From assembly GCA_001404055.1 (NCBI GenBank), contig CXTY01000014.1, forward strand, positions 620,001 through 684,000: DNA of 64,000 nucleotides, written 5' to 3'. A model generated the notes under the pieces. It ran no database searches. It was not told where the DNA came from and worked only from the letters and a program-made list of their open reading frames with translations. The stretch is from Roseibium album. Lineage in GTDB: Bacteria > Pseudomonadota > Alphaproteobacteria > Rhizobiales > Stappiaceae. Made by a program: the position numbers and the translations under genes. Positions 1 to 10,279 of the stretch are shown here, in pieces; positions within the stretch are counted from its first letter, which is position 1; the number at the start of each line of letters is the position of its first letter.

Positions 1-247
1 TTGAAGTGCACCCTTTTGAGAGTTCCTCAAAAATCAACGCAGCATCCAATCGGGAAAGAGCCGACCCGCCGACATCTTCCTTCACGTAGATGCCGCCAAA
101 ACCAAGTTCGGCGGCTTTCTTCAAGGTCGGGATTGGGAAATAGCTGTCTTCGTCCCATTGTTTGGCGTGCGGTGCCAGCTCGTCAGCCGCGAAACTTGCT
201 GCCATGTCTTGAAAGGCGCGCTGATCTTCGTTCAGGGAAAAGTCCAC
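1..247 (-). CDS. Acyl-CoA dehydrogenase, isobutyryl-CoA dehydrogenase type (N-terminal part)
   Basis: The gene starts at a GTG (245-247) behind a strong ribosome binding site (AAGGAGG) and runs off the left edge, leaving about 82 residues. The visible part begins VDFSLNEDQRAFQDMA and contains GFGGIYVKEDVGGSALSRLD and FEELSKGCTS. This is the N-terminal helical domain of acyl-CoA dehydrogenases and most resembles the ACAD8/isobutyryl-CoA dehydrogenase branch of valine breakdown. The FAD-binding and catalytic Glu regions lie outside the window, so substrate is inferred from the N-terminus only. A palindrome 85 bp upstream (332-349) is a plausible operator. Confidence 0.8.
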   Translation of the reverse strand, partial: MDFSLNEDQRAFQDMAASFAADELAPHAKQWDEDSYFPIPTLKKAAELGFGGIYVKEDVGGSALSRLDAALIFEELSKGCTS

Positions 248-331
248 GATTGTCCTCCTTCGAGCTGCAGCTATCACGAATCTTAGTATCGAAATTGCTG
301 CCTCTTCCATTTGGCGCCGCACTAAAGCACA

Positions 332-349
332 TTTGACGCAAACGTCAAA
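332..349. promoter_or_regulatory. Perfect palindrome TTTGACG-N4-CGTCAAA, candidate operator
   Basis: Two 7-bp arms flank CAAA in the 233-bp gap between the acyl-CoA dehydrogenase (minus) and hemB (plus). The element resembles the TTGACG/CGTCAA palindromes that I recall for MerR-family LiuR regulators of branched-chain amino acid genes in alphaproteobacteria. That would fit the valine-pathway-like gene to its left. The regulator itself is not in the window. The rest of the gap shows nothing else clear. Confidence 0.45.
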
Positions 350-417
350 CAATCTCTTTTTTGTTTTTAATTTCAGTTATTTTACAGAATGTTGGAATGC
401 GTCAATCTGCGTGATAG

Positions 418-2765
<2,348 letters not shown>

Positions 2766-2852
2766 CGGGCTTTGCAGAAATCCGGGCTTCAAGTTTGCGA
2801 TTTCGACCCGGCAACCCCACATGGTAATTATCACAATCTCGGGAGCTGGATC

Positions 2853-3359
2853 ATGTCTGCAGATACTTCGTCTGAATATGCCCGCCAGGATGCGTTCGAC
2901 CCCGTACGCAATCCGGAGCTGTTTTCAGGTGTGCGTAGCCGGCGGATCTTTGCGTTTCTGATTGATGTGATCGTCATTGCGTTGTTGACGTTTGGTGCGG
3001 GTGTGCTGGTCTTTTTCTTAGGAATATTCACGCTAGGCCTGGGCTTCCTGCTTTATGCAATCCTACCGACCGCGACTGCCCTTCTCTATGTTGCTTTCAC
3101 GCTCGGCGGACCTCAGGCGTCAACACTCGGCATGCGTGCCATGGGCCTTGAAATGCGGCTTTGGTACGGCGCCAAGCCCTATCCCCTGCTCGCCGCGGTT
3201 CATGCAATCCTCTTTTGGTTCTCAGTATCCCTGCTGACACCCTTTATCCTACTCGTGTCCCTGTTCTCCGACCGCAAGCGTCTGTTGCATGACATCATTC
3301 TTGGAACTGTGGTGATCAACTCCGATAGCCACAGGCAGTATGTGGATGAGCAGGCTTAG
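2853..3359 (+). CDS. RDD family integral membrane protein
   Basis: I chose the ATG at 2853 because GGGAG stands just upstream; a longer reading from 2772 has no ribosome site. The 168-residue product begins with a polar stretch and carries the RDD pattern: a first membrane helix entered by RSRRIFAFLIDVIVIALL, a second hydrophobic region, a conserved TLGMRAMGLEMRL segment, and a final FSDRKRLLHDIILGTVV. RDD proteins are small membrane proteins, some linked to ion transport; the substrate is unknown. Its stop overlaps the stop of the convergent LysR gene by 2 bp. Confidence 0.85.
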   Translation: MSADTSSEYARQDAFDPVRNPELFSGVRSRRIFAFLIDVIVIALLTFGAGVLVFFLGIFTLGLGFLLYAILPTATALLYVAFTLGGPQASTLGMRAMGLEMRLWYGAKPYPLLAAVHAILFWFSVSLLTPFILLVSLFSDRKRLLHDIILGTVVINSDSHRQYVDEQA

Positions 3360-4258
3360 TGTGAGACAGCTTTCCTTACCTCGAGAAGAGCAATCAGCTT
3401 GAGAATATGTCGCGGAGGCGCCGCATCGTGCCTCCAACACCCAACGACATCCAGCATTGCAGCGCTGCCGTCCCTTTCCAGGACCGGCAAGCAAGGGCCT
3501 TGACGCGCCCTGGACACTTTGCTGGCAGGCAGCAAGGCTGCTCCGAGTCCAAGGTCAGCCCAGTTTTCTATGGCCGAATATGAAATCGCGCGACCTGGAT
3601 AGAGGTTGAGCGACAGGCCCAGCGCGTCAAACATTGATTGGGTCGCCTGTGAAAGCCCGCAATACCCTGAGGTCAAAATCAGTGACTGATCAGCGATCTC
3701 GCCAATACCGAGGGCATCCTGCCCAAACTGATCCGGTATTGCGGCATTGGGAAGGAACACCCAAGGGTCACTATAAAGCGGAGCCATTTTCAGATCCGCT
3801 CTATCGACCGCAGTTTCGGGCATGACTGCAATATCGATGCTCTGGGCATGCAACCGATCATGAAGATCGTTGACAAAACACTCCTTGAAAACAAGTTCGA
3901 TGGAAGGATTTTGATTTTGAAATTCCGAAAACACATTGACCAGTCTCGACACCTCAACAATAGGTGACACACCGATGCGAACCAATTTGACGTCCGGTTT
4001 CAGGAGATTCTGAACCTGTGCCTTAAGGGCCTCTTCTGATGCGATAACATCGCTGATCGCCGGAAGGATCTGTTGTCCAAATTCGGTCAGTGCCACCGAA
4101 CGCGTGCTTCGCTGAAAAATGCGCGCGCCGAACTGCTCCTCAATTTGTTTGACCCCGGCGGAAAGCGTTGGCTGCGTGACGCTACAGACTTCAGCTGCCG
4201 ACCGGAAGGAACCCTGTTCAGCCACGCTCAGAACAAACGCAAGATGTCGACGATTCAT
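3356..4258 (-). CDS. LysR-family transcriptional regulator, OxyR-like
   Basis: The 300-residue protein has an N-terminal winged helix-turn-helix (RHLAFVLSVAEQGSFRSAAE, then SVTQPTLSAGVKQIEE) and a LysR substrate-binding domain from about residue 90. It resembles the OxyR subfamily, and ILTSGYC200GLSQAT falls where OxyR has its sensing cysteine. The second disulfide cysteine of E. coli OxyR is not evident (MF at 209-210). It is divergent from the MAPEG-SDR-cupin operon. An ATAG-N7-CTAT element sits 2 bp upstream of its start, which suggests self-repression and control of that operon. The signal it senses is inferred, not shown. Confidence 0.88.
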   Translation of the reverse strand: MNRRHLAFVLSVAEQGSFRSAAEVCSVTQPTLSAGVKQIEEQFGARIFQRSTRSVALTEFGQQILPAISDVIASEEALKAQVQNLLKPDVKLVRIGVSPIVEVSRLVNVFSEFQNQNPSIELVFKECFVNDLHDRLHAQSIDIAVMPETAVDRADLKMAPLYSDPWVFLPNAAIPDQFGQDALGIGEIADQSLILTSGYCGLSQATQSMFDALGLSLNLYPGRAISYSAIENWADLGLGAALLPASKVSRARQGPCLPVLERDGSAAMLDVVGCWRHDAAPPRHILKLIALLEVRKAVSH

Positions 4259-4260
4259 TT

Positions 4261-4297
4261 ATAGACTTTCTCTATCAATCAGATAAATAATTCGATT
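4261..4297. promoter_or_regulatory. OxyR-type operator: ATAG-N7-CTAT-N7-ATAA-N7-GATT
   Basis: ATAG (4261-4264) and CTAT (4272-4275) are separated by 7 bp. After another 7 bp a weaker copy ATAA (4283-4286), N7, GATT (4294-4297) follows. Tetranucleotides at about 11-bp steps are the known OxyR recognition layout. The first half is perfect and the second degenerate. It lies between the divergent LysR and MAPEG genes, close to the LysR start, so binding could repress the regulator and activate the operon. Confidence 0.55.
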
Positions 4298-4356
4298 TCT
4301 TTAATTTTAGATCAGACGCTATCCATGGAGCAACAAAAATATCCAAGGAAAATCAG

Positions 4357-4761
4357 ATGCAATCTAGTGCCGAACTTGTCTGGCTGGTCACAATATCAAT
4401 CATCACAGCCGCCATGTGGATGCCGTATGTTCTCGAAAGTTTTGTCCATCGAGGCATTTTCGCAACCATGGGAAATCCGTCGCCTGATGCACTGCCAGTG
4501 CCGGCCTGGGCCGACCGTGCAAAGAGAGCCCATTTGAACGCGACGGATAATCTGGCGATCTTTGCGGCAGTTGTGTTTTCTGCCGTGCTGCTGAATGTCA
4601 CGGGCGGCGGAGTTCTCATGGCGGTCAAAATATTCGTATTCGCCCGGATCGCACATTACGTGGTCTATGTTGCTGGAATTCCAGTGGCGCGCACTATCAC
4701 TTTTTTGGTGGGTTTCTTCGCCACGCTGTACATTGGCGTTGCAGCAGTGGGAGTGGTTTGA
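4357..4761 (+). CDS. MAPEG-family membrane protein
   Basis: The 134-residue protein has about four hydrophobic segments and the MAPEG look (membrane-associated proteins in eicosanoid and glutathione metabolism): AWADRAKRAHLNATDNLAIF followed by a helix, then FVFARIAHYVVYVAGIPVAR. The family includes glutathione transferases and peroxidases, but bacterial members are mostly uncharacterised. AAGGAAA precedes the ATG. Its stop overlaps the next start (TGATG), making it first in a three-gene operon divergent from the LysR gene. Confidence 0.85.
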   Translation: MQSSAELVWLVTISIITAAMWMPYVLESFVHRGIFATMGNPSPDALPVPAWADRAKRAHLNATDNLAIFAAVVFSAVLLNVTGGGVLMAVKIFVFARIAHYVVYVAGIPVARTITFLVGFFATLYIGVAAVGVV

Positions 4762-5438
4762 TGACCAGTAGTAAATTGGCAGTTGTTGCGGGGGCTGGCG
4801 GGGCACTCGGACCAGCTCTTGGAATTGCGTTAGGCAATGCAGGCTTCCGAACTGTCGGGATCTCTCGAGAACTCCCACCCAAAGGGTTTGACGATCATGT
4901 TTCGGCAGACCTAGCCGACACTCGAGCTGCGGAAAATGCGTTCTCGACAATCCTTTCCCGGCACGGCACTCCTTCAGTCCTCATATACAACGCGCACAGG
5001 TTTCTGATCGAGACGTTTGAAAACACGTCGCCAGATGATTTTGAGGCAGTCTGGCGCACGGACACGCTGGGGGCTTTTGTCGCCGCAAAGACGTTGCTTC
5101 CATCCATGCTCGAGGAAGGTGGCACGGTCCTCTTCTCAGGCGCGACCGCCTCCACGCGGGGCAGCGCACGATTTTCAGCCTTTGCCTCAGCCAAATTCGC
5201 CCTGCGCGGGTTGGCCCAGAGTTTGGCCCGTGAATACGGACCGCAAGGGATTCACGTCGCGCACATAGTGATCGACGGACTGATTGATGGTGGCTACGCC
5301 CAGCAACTCTACGATGTTCCTTCTGCTGACTGTATTTCGCCAGAGGCCCTGGCCAGAGAATATCTAAACCTGATCCAACAGCCTCGAAGCGTCTGGTCGC
5401 ACGAAATCGATATTCGCCCTTTCAATGGAAAATTCTGA
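4761..5438 (+). CDS. SDR-fold protein lacking the catalytic tyrosine (SDR_c10-like)
   Basis: The ATG at 4761 overlaps the MAPEG stop by one base and is preferred over the TTG one codon upstream. The 225-residue Rossmann protein has an unusual glycine loop (VVAGAGGALGPALG) and YNAHR where classical short-chain dehydrogenases have NNAG. The active-site Ser126 is kept, but the catalytic Tyr of YxxxK is Phe141 (F141ASAK145). I recall a known SDR subgroup with this Phe and the retained Lys. Standard proton-relay chemistry would therefore be impaired, and its reaction is unknown. It sits between the MAPEG and cupin genes. Confidence 0.82.
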   Translation: MTSSKLAVVAGAGGALGPALGIALGNAGFRTVGISRELPPKGFDDHVSADLADTRAAENAFSTILSRHGTPSVLIYNAHRFLIETFENTSPDDFEAVWRTDTLGAFVAAKTLLPSMLEEGGTVLFSGATASTRGSARFSAFASAKFALRGLAQSLAREYGPQGIHVAHIVIDGLIDGGYAQQLYDVPSADCISPEALAREYLNLIQQPRSVWSHEIDIRPFNGKF

Positions 5439-6118
5439 TGAAACTTCGAGCTGATTTCTCGCGCCGTGAACTGGTCCGGCCTGAAGATGAAAACTGGAAA
5501 CGCTCACCAATGCAGGGCGTGGACCGGCGCATGTTGGACAGAATTGGCACTGAAACCGGACGAGCAACCTCCATTGTCCGTTATGCACCCAACTCGTCCT
5601 TCAGCGCGCACAAGCACGATGGCGGCGAGGAGTTTCTTGTTCTGGAAGGCACGTTCAGCGACGAGCATGGGAGCTATCCAAAAGGTACTTATGTGCGTAA
5701 TCCAATAGGGACTGCCCACACACCGCAGGTGGGCGCGGATGGCTGTACCATCCTGGTCAAGCTTCACCAGTTTACACCGGAAGACAAAGCCAGGGTTCTC
5801 ATTAATACCACCACCGCGACGTGGTATCCCGGGTCCGTTCCTGGTCTCACCGTGCTTCCGCTTCACCAGTACCAAACAGAATCGGCTGCGCTTGTGCGCT
5901 GGGCGCCAAACACCGAATTCAACGCGCACAGACACTGGGGCGGCGAAGAAATTCTGGTATTGGAAGGTGTGTTTAACGACGAACATGGTCGTTATCCTGT
6001 GGGCACCTGGATCAGATCCCCTCATCTATCGGAGCACACGCCGTATACGCGTTCAGAAGGTGCGCTGATTTATGTGAAGACCGGACACTTGCCGGCTCCG
6101 GCAACCGGCAATACTTAG
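5438..6118 (+). CDS. Tandem ChrR-like cupin protein
   Basis: The 226 residues are two cupin domains in a row. Each holds the same metal site: H58xH60xxxE64 with H94 in the first, and H164xH166xxxE170 with H200 in the second. Both share the phrase GGEE(F/I)LVLEG followed by DEHGxYPxGT. These resemble the cupin domain of the anti-sigma factor ChrR, but the N-terminal zinc anti-sigma domain is absent, so this is not an anti-sigma factor of the classic type. It starts on the SDR stop (TGATG) and ends the operon, followed by a hairpin with a T run. Confidence 0.85.
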   Translation: MKLRADFSRRELVRPEDENWKRSPMQGVDRRMLDRIGTETGRATSIVRYAPNSSFSAHKHDGGEEFLVLEGTFSDEHGSYPKGTYVRNPIGTAHTPQVGADGCTILVKLHQFTPEDKARVLINTTTATWYPGSVPGLTVLPLHQYQTESAALVRWAPNTEFNAHRHWGGEEILVLEGVFNDEHGRYPVGTWIRSPHLSEHTPYTRSEGALIYVKTGHLPAPATGNT

Positions 6119-6257
6119 TCACGGGCGTTCAACTTCGCCAATCACGGGTTGAAGGTCTTTACAACGAGACTAAGTCTCGGTTTTTGCAGCACCTGCAAAA
6201 TGCTCAAAATTGCAGCGACTTAGTCCCACCTGCTTATGTGATTTCAACGACTAAGTG
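6113..6257. promoter_or_regulatory. Four copies of a GACTWAGTC-like palindrome
   Basis: ACTTAGTC (6113-6120), GACTAAGTC (6168-6176), GACTTAGTC (6217-6225) and GACTAAGTG (6249-6257) recur within 145 bp, between the cupin gene and the SLC13 permease. Two copies are perfect 9-bp palindromes, and the second lies in the terminator stem. Repetition upstream of the permease suggests binding sites for an unidentified regulator, but chance and a structural role are not excluded. Confidence 0.35.
6165..6185 (+). terminator. Intrinsic terminator after the cupin operon
   Basis: CGAGAC-TAA-GTCTCG (6165-6179) forms a 6-bp stem with a 3-base loop followed by GTTTTT. A second hairpin, TTTTGCAG-CAC-CTGCAAAA (6182-6200), begins inside the T run, so alternative folding is possible. 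The position 47 bp after the cupin stop suits transcription termination. Confidence 0.55.
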
Positions 6258-6340
6258 AGCGAAAAGACCTTTCTTTCATGTGCTCGCCTGTTTTAAGGTG
6301 CGCCTTCGTAAGATTGGCCACTTTGGCTTTGGGCAGGTGA

Positions 6341-8176
6341 ATGCACTCAGTTGATATCGCGATGACGCTGACCTTTGTGGTGATAGCGTCAACCGTCGTT
6401 CTTTACGCCCTTGAGCGCTGGGCGATTGAGACAGTCGCTCTTGGATCCGTTTCCGCGTTCATTGTTATCTTTTCAGTCTTTCCAGTCGTCACACCGGACG
6501 GTACGTCAGTGACGACGGGTGATTTTCTCGCTGGCTTCGCCAATCCTGCTCTGATCACGGTGATTTGCCTGCTGATTATCGGCCAGGGCCTGTTTCAAAC
6601 GGATGCGCTGGAAGGACCGGCCAAGGCAATTGTCAGGATGACCCGCGGCCGTTCCCAACGTGCCGCAATTCCAATCCTGATTGTCGTGGCAATCCTCAGC
6701 GCCTTTTTGAACAACACACCCGTGGTGGTGATGTTCCTGCCGATCTTGACTGCAGTGGCTGCGACAGTTGGTCAATCGCCATCTCGCGTACTCATGCCTC
6801 TTTCATTTATTGCGATCCTCGGCGGCATGACGACCTTGATCGGGTCATCAACAAACTTGCTCGTGGCAAATTACGCGGCTCAAAATTCAGACCTGAAGCT
6901 TACTTTCTTCAGTTTCACGCCAATCGGACTGATCGTTGCCAGCGCAGGTGCGGTCTATGTGCTTTTCATCATGCCCAAACTGATGAAACCCCGAAAAACC
7001 ATGGCCGAGGAATTTCAGGCCACCTCGGGCAAACAGTTCATTGCCCAGATAGAAATCACATATGGTCACCCGCTGGTCGGTGTTGAAGCGGTCTCGGGTA
7101 TGTTCCCGAAACTGAAGGACATGACGGTTCGTCTGGTTCAACGGGGCCAAAAACCCATTCTGCCTCCCTTCGAAAATGTTGTGCTCTCACCAGGCGACAC
7201 CGTGATTGTCGCAGCAACACGCGCAGCGCTTGCCAATGCGCTTGCCAGGCGTCAGCCATTGATGGAAGCAGAGTCTGATACCAATAGCCCTGGTCGCGAT
7301 GCTCCAACGGCCCAAGCCGGTTCCATGAGCCTGGCTGAAGTGGTGGTTGCGCCTGCATCCCGATTGATGGGAAGGACATTGCCGCAGTCCGGTTTTTACA
7401 ACGACACCGGGTGTCTGGTCATGGGCATTCAAAGACGCAGCCGCATGCCCCGCATGGCGATGAACGATATTCGTCTGGAAGCAGGCGACGTGCTGCTCGT
7501 TGCCGGTAGCGAAACAGAAATTGCCCGGTTGCGCGGAAACCGCGACGTCCTGTTGCTCGACTGGTCGACGACCGAAGTGCCGCGCCGGCGCTATGCCCCG
7601 CGTGCGCTTGCAATCTTTGCCTGTGTGGTTGCGCTTGCCGCCAGCGGCATGGTGCCGATTGTTTCAGCAGCGGTCGCAGGTACTTTTGCAATGATTGCAT
7701 CCGGATGCCTGAATATTCGCCAGGCGATGCGTGCGATTGACAGCCGGATATTCATGCTGGTTGGCGCTTCACTTGCCGGCGCGGTTGCCATGGAAGCAAC
7801 TGGCGGTGCATCTGCCATCGCCGCAGCGCTTGTTGACGTGCTTGAGGGGGCCTCCCCGCCAGTCATCCTGTCAGCCTTGTTTTTTATTGTGATGATCCTG
7901 ACAAACTTCCTGTCGAACAATGCGGCAGCAGTTCTGTTTACCCCAATCGCCATCAATCTGGCTGATCAGATTGGACAAGATCCGGAAGCGTTTGTGGTGT
8001 GTTTGATCATCGCGGCCAACACCTCGTTTGCCACTCCGGTTGGCTATCAGACCAACCTGATCGTTATGGGGCCCGGTCACTACAGATTCATAGATTTTGT
8101 AAGGGCTGGTACACCACTTGCAATTATCTTATGGTTGACCTTCTCGTTAGTCGCCCCATGGTACTACGGACTGTAG
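6341..8176 (+). CDS. SLC13-family permease with two RCK-C (TrkA-C) domains
   Basis: This 611-residue inner-membrane protein has hydrophobic segments at both ends and a cytoplasmic middle. The N-terminal half includes GQSPSRVLMPLSFIAILGGM and a GSSTNLL turn, the C-terminal half NFLSNNAAAVLFTPIA and SFATPVGYQTNLIV. These are the paired SNT/NxN motifs of the divalent anion:Na+ symporter family. Two RCK-C ligand-binding modules lie at about 225-300 and 335-410. The substrate (sulfate, dicarboxylate or another anion) cannot be told from sequence. The ATG is weakly supported by an upstream GGCAGG. Confidence 0.88.
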   Translation: MHSVDIAMTLTFVVIASTVVLYALERWAIETVALGSVSAFIVIFSVFPVVTPDGTSVTTGDFLAGFANPALITVICLLIIGQGLFQTDALEGPAKAIVRMTRGRSQRAAIPILIVVAILSAFLNNTPVVVMFLPILTAVAATVGQSPSRVLMPLSFIAILGGMTTLIGSSTNLLVANYAAQNSDLKLTFFSFTPIGLIVASAGAVYVLFIMPKLMKPRKTMAEEFQATSGKQFIAQIEITYGHPLVGVEAVSGMFPKLKDMTVRLVQRGQKPILPPFENVVLSPGDTVIVAATRAALANALARRQPLMEAESDTNSPGRDAPTAQAGSMSLAEVVVAPASRLMGRTLPQSGFYNDTGCLVMGIQRRSRMPRMAMNDIRLEAGDVLLVAGSETEIARLRGNRDVLLLDWSTTEVPRRRYAPRALAIFACVVALAASGMVPIVSAAVAGTFAMIASGCLNIRQAMRAIDSRIFMLVGASLAGAVAMEATGGASAIAAALVDVLEGASPPVILSALFFIVMILTNFLSNNAAAVLFTPIAINLADQIGQDPEAFVVCLIIAANTSFATPVGYQTNLIVMGPGHYRFIDFVRAGTPLAIILWLTFSLVAPWYYGL

Positions 8177-8206
8177 GACAAATAAGAGGTATCGCGGGAA
8201 AGCACT

Positions 8207-8977
8207 GTGACACGGCACCCAACAGATCATCCGCAGTTTTATCTGACTGCCCCTGCGCCCTGCCCCTATCTTGAGGGCAAGCAGGAGCGCAAGGTGTTTA
8301 CGCATCTGGTAGGACATGGCGCGCCAGCACTCAATGAGGTGCTCACGCAAGGTGGCTTCCGGCGTAGCCAGAACATCGCCTACCGCCCGGCCTGCGAGAA
8401 TTGCCAAGCCTGCGTTTCGGTAAGGGTCCGGGTTAACGACTTCAAGTGGCGTAAATCCTTAAAGCGGGTCTGGAAATCGGGGGAAGATCTGGTCGGCGCC
8501 CGTTTGCCGCCAAGTCCATCGGCAGAGCAATACGATCTGTTCCGCGACTACCTGGAAACCCGCCATGAAAATGGCGGCATGACGGAGATGAGCGTTCTCG
8601 ATTATGCCATGATGGTAGAAGACACCCATGTGGAAACGCTGGTGGTTGAATACCGACGCCGTGGACCCGAGAGCTTTTTGACCGGAACCGGAGAAGGTCC
8701 ACTCCTTGGCGTGGCCCTGAGCGACCAGCTTTCCGACGGCCTGTCCATGGTTTACTCATTTTACGATCCGAGCATTACTGAGACACCGCTCGGCACATAC
8801 ATGATCCTGGATCATATAGAGCGTGCCAGGAAAATGCAGCTCCCGTACGTCTATCTCGGCTACTGGGTCGAGGGCTCGGCAAAGATGGCATATAAGGCCA
8901 GGTTCAAACCGCAGGAACACCTGGGCCCCAACGGCTGGACACTTGTCGACGCTGACACATCCTCTAGCTGCTGTTAG
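8207..8977 (+). CDS. bpt: Aspartate/glutamate leucyltransferase (Bpt) of the N-end rule pathway
   Basis: The enzyme moves leucine from Leu-tRNA to N-terminal Asp or Glu of proteins, marking them for ClpS/ClpAP. The 256-residue product shows the ATE-type layout: N-terminal [21 protein letters not shown], cysteine motif [18 protein letters not shown], and C-terminal [20 protein letters not shown]. The length fits Bpt rather than the larger eukaryotic enzyme. The start is a GTG at 8207 behind GCGGGAA. The tail ends SSSCC, an odd but harmless-looking ending. Confidence 0.9.
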   Translation: MTRHPTDHPQFYLTAPAPCPYLEGKQERKVFTHLVGHGAPALNEVLTQGGFRRSQNIAYRPACENCQACVSVRVRVNDFKWRKSLKRVWKSGEDLVGARLPPSPSAEQYDLFRDYLETRHENGGMTEMSVLDYAMMVEDTHVETLVVEYRRRGPESFLTGTGEGPLLGVALSDQLSDGLSMVYSFYDPSITETPLGTYMILDHIERARKMQLPYVYLGYWVEGSAKMAYKARFKPQEHLGPNGWTLVDADTSSSCC

Positions 8978-9013
8978 TGCCTGAGCTGGATCGACAGGTG
9001 CAAAAAAGTCCCG

Positions 9014-9673
9014 CTAGGGAATATGAATTCGAATTTTGTCAAAGACAGATCTGAACATTTCTGTCGTAAGTCTGCCCGTATTGGTGTTGTACCTGGAGCA
9101 ATGGTAGCTGTCGAACAGCGTCAACTCATAGCCCGGAAGACTATGCTGCGCACAATGCGCAAACTTGAAATCAGCCCGGCGCAGTTCAAGTGCGCTCAGG
9201 AACGTTTCATGAGCGATCCGACCGAGCGCCAGAACGGCACGGATGGATGGATTGGCCGCGATTGTTGACAGTAGATAGGGCCTGCAGGTCCTGATTTCAG
9301 GCCCCGTAGGCTTGTTTTGCGGCGGTAGACAACGCACCGCGTTAGTGATCATCGCGTCCTTGAGAACCAGACTATCGTCCGGACGCGCTTCATACGCCCC
9401 ATCTGCAAACCCGTATGCCAGCATCGTTTCATAAAGAAGATCGCCAGCGTAATCGCCTGTGAATGGACGACCAGTGCAATTCGCCCCTTTCATACCGGGG
9501 GCAAGCCCAACGACCAGAAGCCGGGGTTCAAGTGACGTGAAGGTTGGCACAGGTGCGTTGTGCCAATCAGGATGCACCTCTTTCAGCTCGTGGCGAAGCG
9601 CGACGAGCCGAGGGCAAGCCGGGCAATCCAATGGCGGATCAACCGGCCCCAGATTTCCGTGAAGAACGGACAT
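9014..9673 (-). CDS. Uracil-DNA glycosylase, Fe-S family 5 (UDGb) type
   Basis: The 219-residue protein shows motif 1 GLAPGMKGANCTGRPFTGD and motif 2 DSYHCSRYNTNTGR, matching the UDGb branch, which removes uracil and other deaminated bases. Four cysteines suited to a [4Fe-4S] cluster are present (C17, C20, C115, C130). The usual Pro after the motif-2 His is Cys here (SYHCS). It lies 9 bp after the NYN gene on the same strand, so the two probably share a transcript. Confidence 0.88.
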   Translation of the reverse strand: MSVLHGNLGPVDPPLDCPACPRLVALRHELKEVHPDWHNAPVPTFTSLEPRLLVVGLAPGMKGANCTGRPFTGDYAGDLLYETMLAYGFADGAYEARPDDSLVLKDAMITNAVRCLPPQNKPTGPEIRTCRPYLLSTIAANPSIRAVLALGRIAHETFLSALELRRADFKFAHCAQHSLPGYELTLFDSYHCSRYNTNTGRLTTEMFRSVFDKIRIHIP

Positions 9674-9682
9674 ATTCCAGCC

Positions 9683-10279
9683 CTAGTAATCGTCGTCGTC
9701 GTCGTCTTCATCGTCTGTAGGCACTGGCACATGTGGACGCACAGGCCGCTCAGAAGGGTCGCGCCCTATCTGCTTGGCGAGATTAGCAAGGTCGATGAAA
9801 TGATCTGCTTGCCGGCGCAGGTCGTCGGCAATCATCGGAGGCTGGGTTTTCAGTGTCGAAACAACACTTACTTTCCTGCCCTTGCGTTGCAAGGCCTCGA
9901 CAAGCGAACGGAAATCGCCGTCGCCTGAGAACAAGACAATATGATCGACAGATTCGACCAATTCCATGGCATCGACAGCGAGTTCGATATCCATGTTGCC
10001 CTTCACCTTGCGGCGACCGGCGCTATCAACGAATTCCTTGACGGGTTTGGTGATCACTTTGTAGCCGTTGTAGTCAAGCCAGTCGATCAGCGGCCGAATA
10101 GAGGAATATTCCTGATCTTCGATAAGCGCCGTATAATAATAGGCGCGGAGAAGATATGCCTGACCCTGGAACTCTTTCAGCAATCGCTTGTAATCAATGT
10201 CAAAACCAATGGCTTTGGCTGTTGAATACAAATTGGCTCCATCAATGAACAAAGCTACCTTTTCTCGAGCATCAAACAT
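9683..10279 (-). CDS. NYN-domain (LabA/DUF88-like) protein with acidic tail
   Basis: The 198-residue protein has the PIN-like NYN fold: ALFIDGANLY at the start, then KGNMDIELAVDAM and VLFSGDGDFRSLVEAL, supplying the expected acidic metal-binding residues. NYN proteins are proposed RNases. The C-terminus is a run of acidic residues (DDEDDDDDDY), which could contact basic proteins or regulate activity. It precedes the uracil-DNA glycosylase by 9 bp. No cellular role is established from this sequence. Confidence 0.87.
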   Translation of the reverse strand: MFDAREKVALFIDGANLYSTAKAIGFDIDYKRLLKEFQGQAYLLRAYYYTALIEDQEYSSIRPLIDWLDYNGYKVITKPVKEFVDSAGRRKVKGNMDIELAVDAMELVESVDHIVLFSGDGDFRSLVEALQRKGRKVSVVSTLKTQPPMIADDLRRQADHFIDLANLAKQIGRDPSERPVRPHVPVPTDDEDDDDDDY

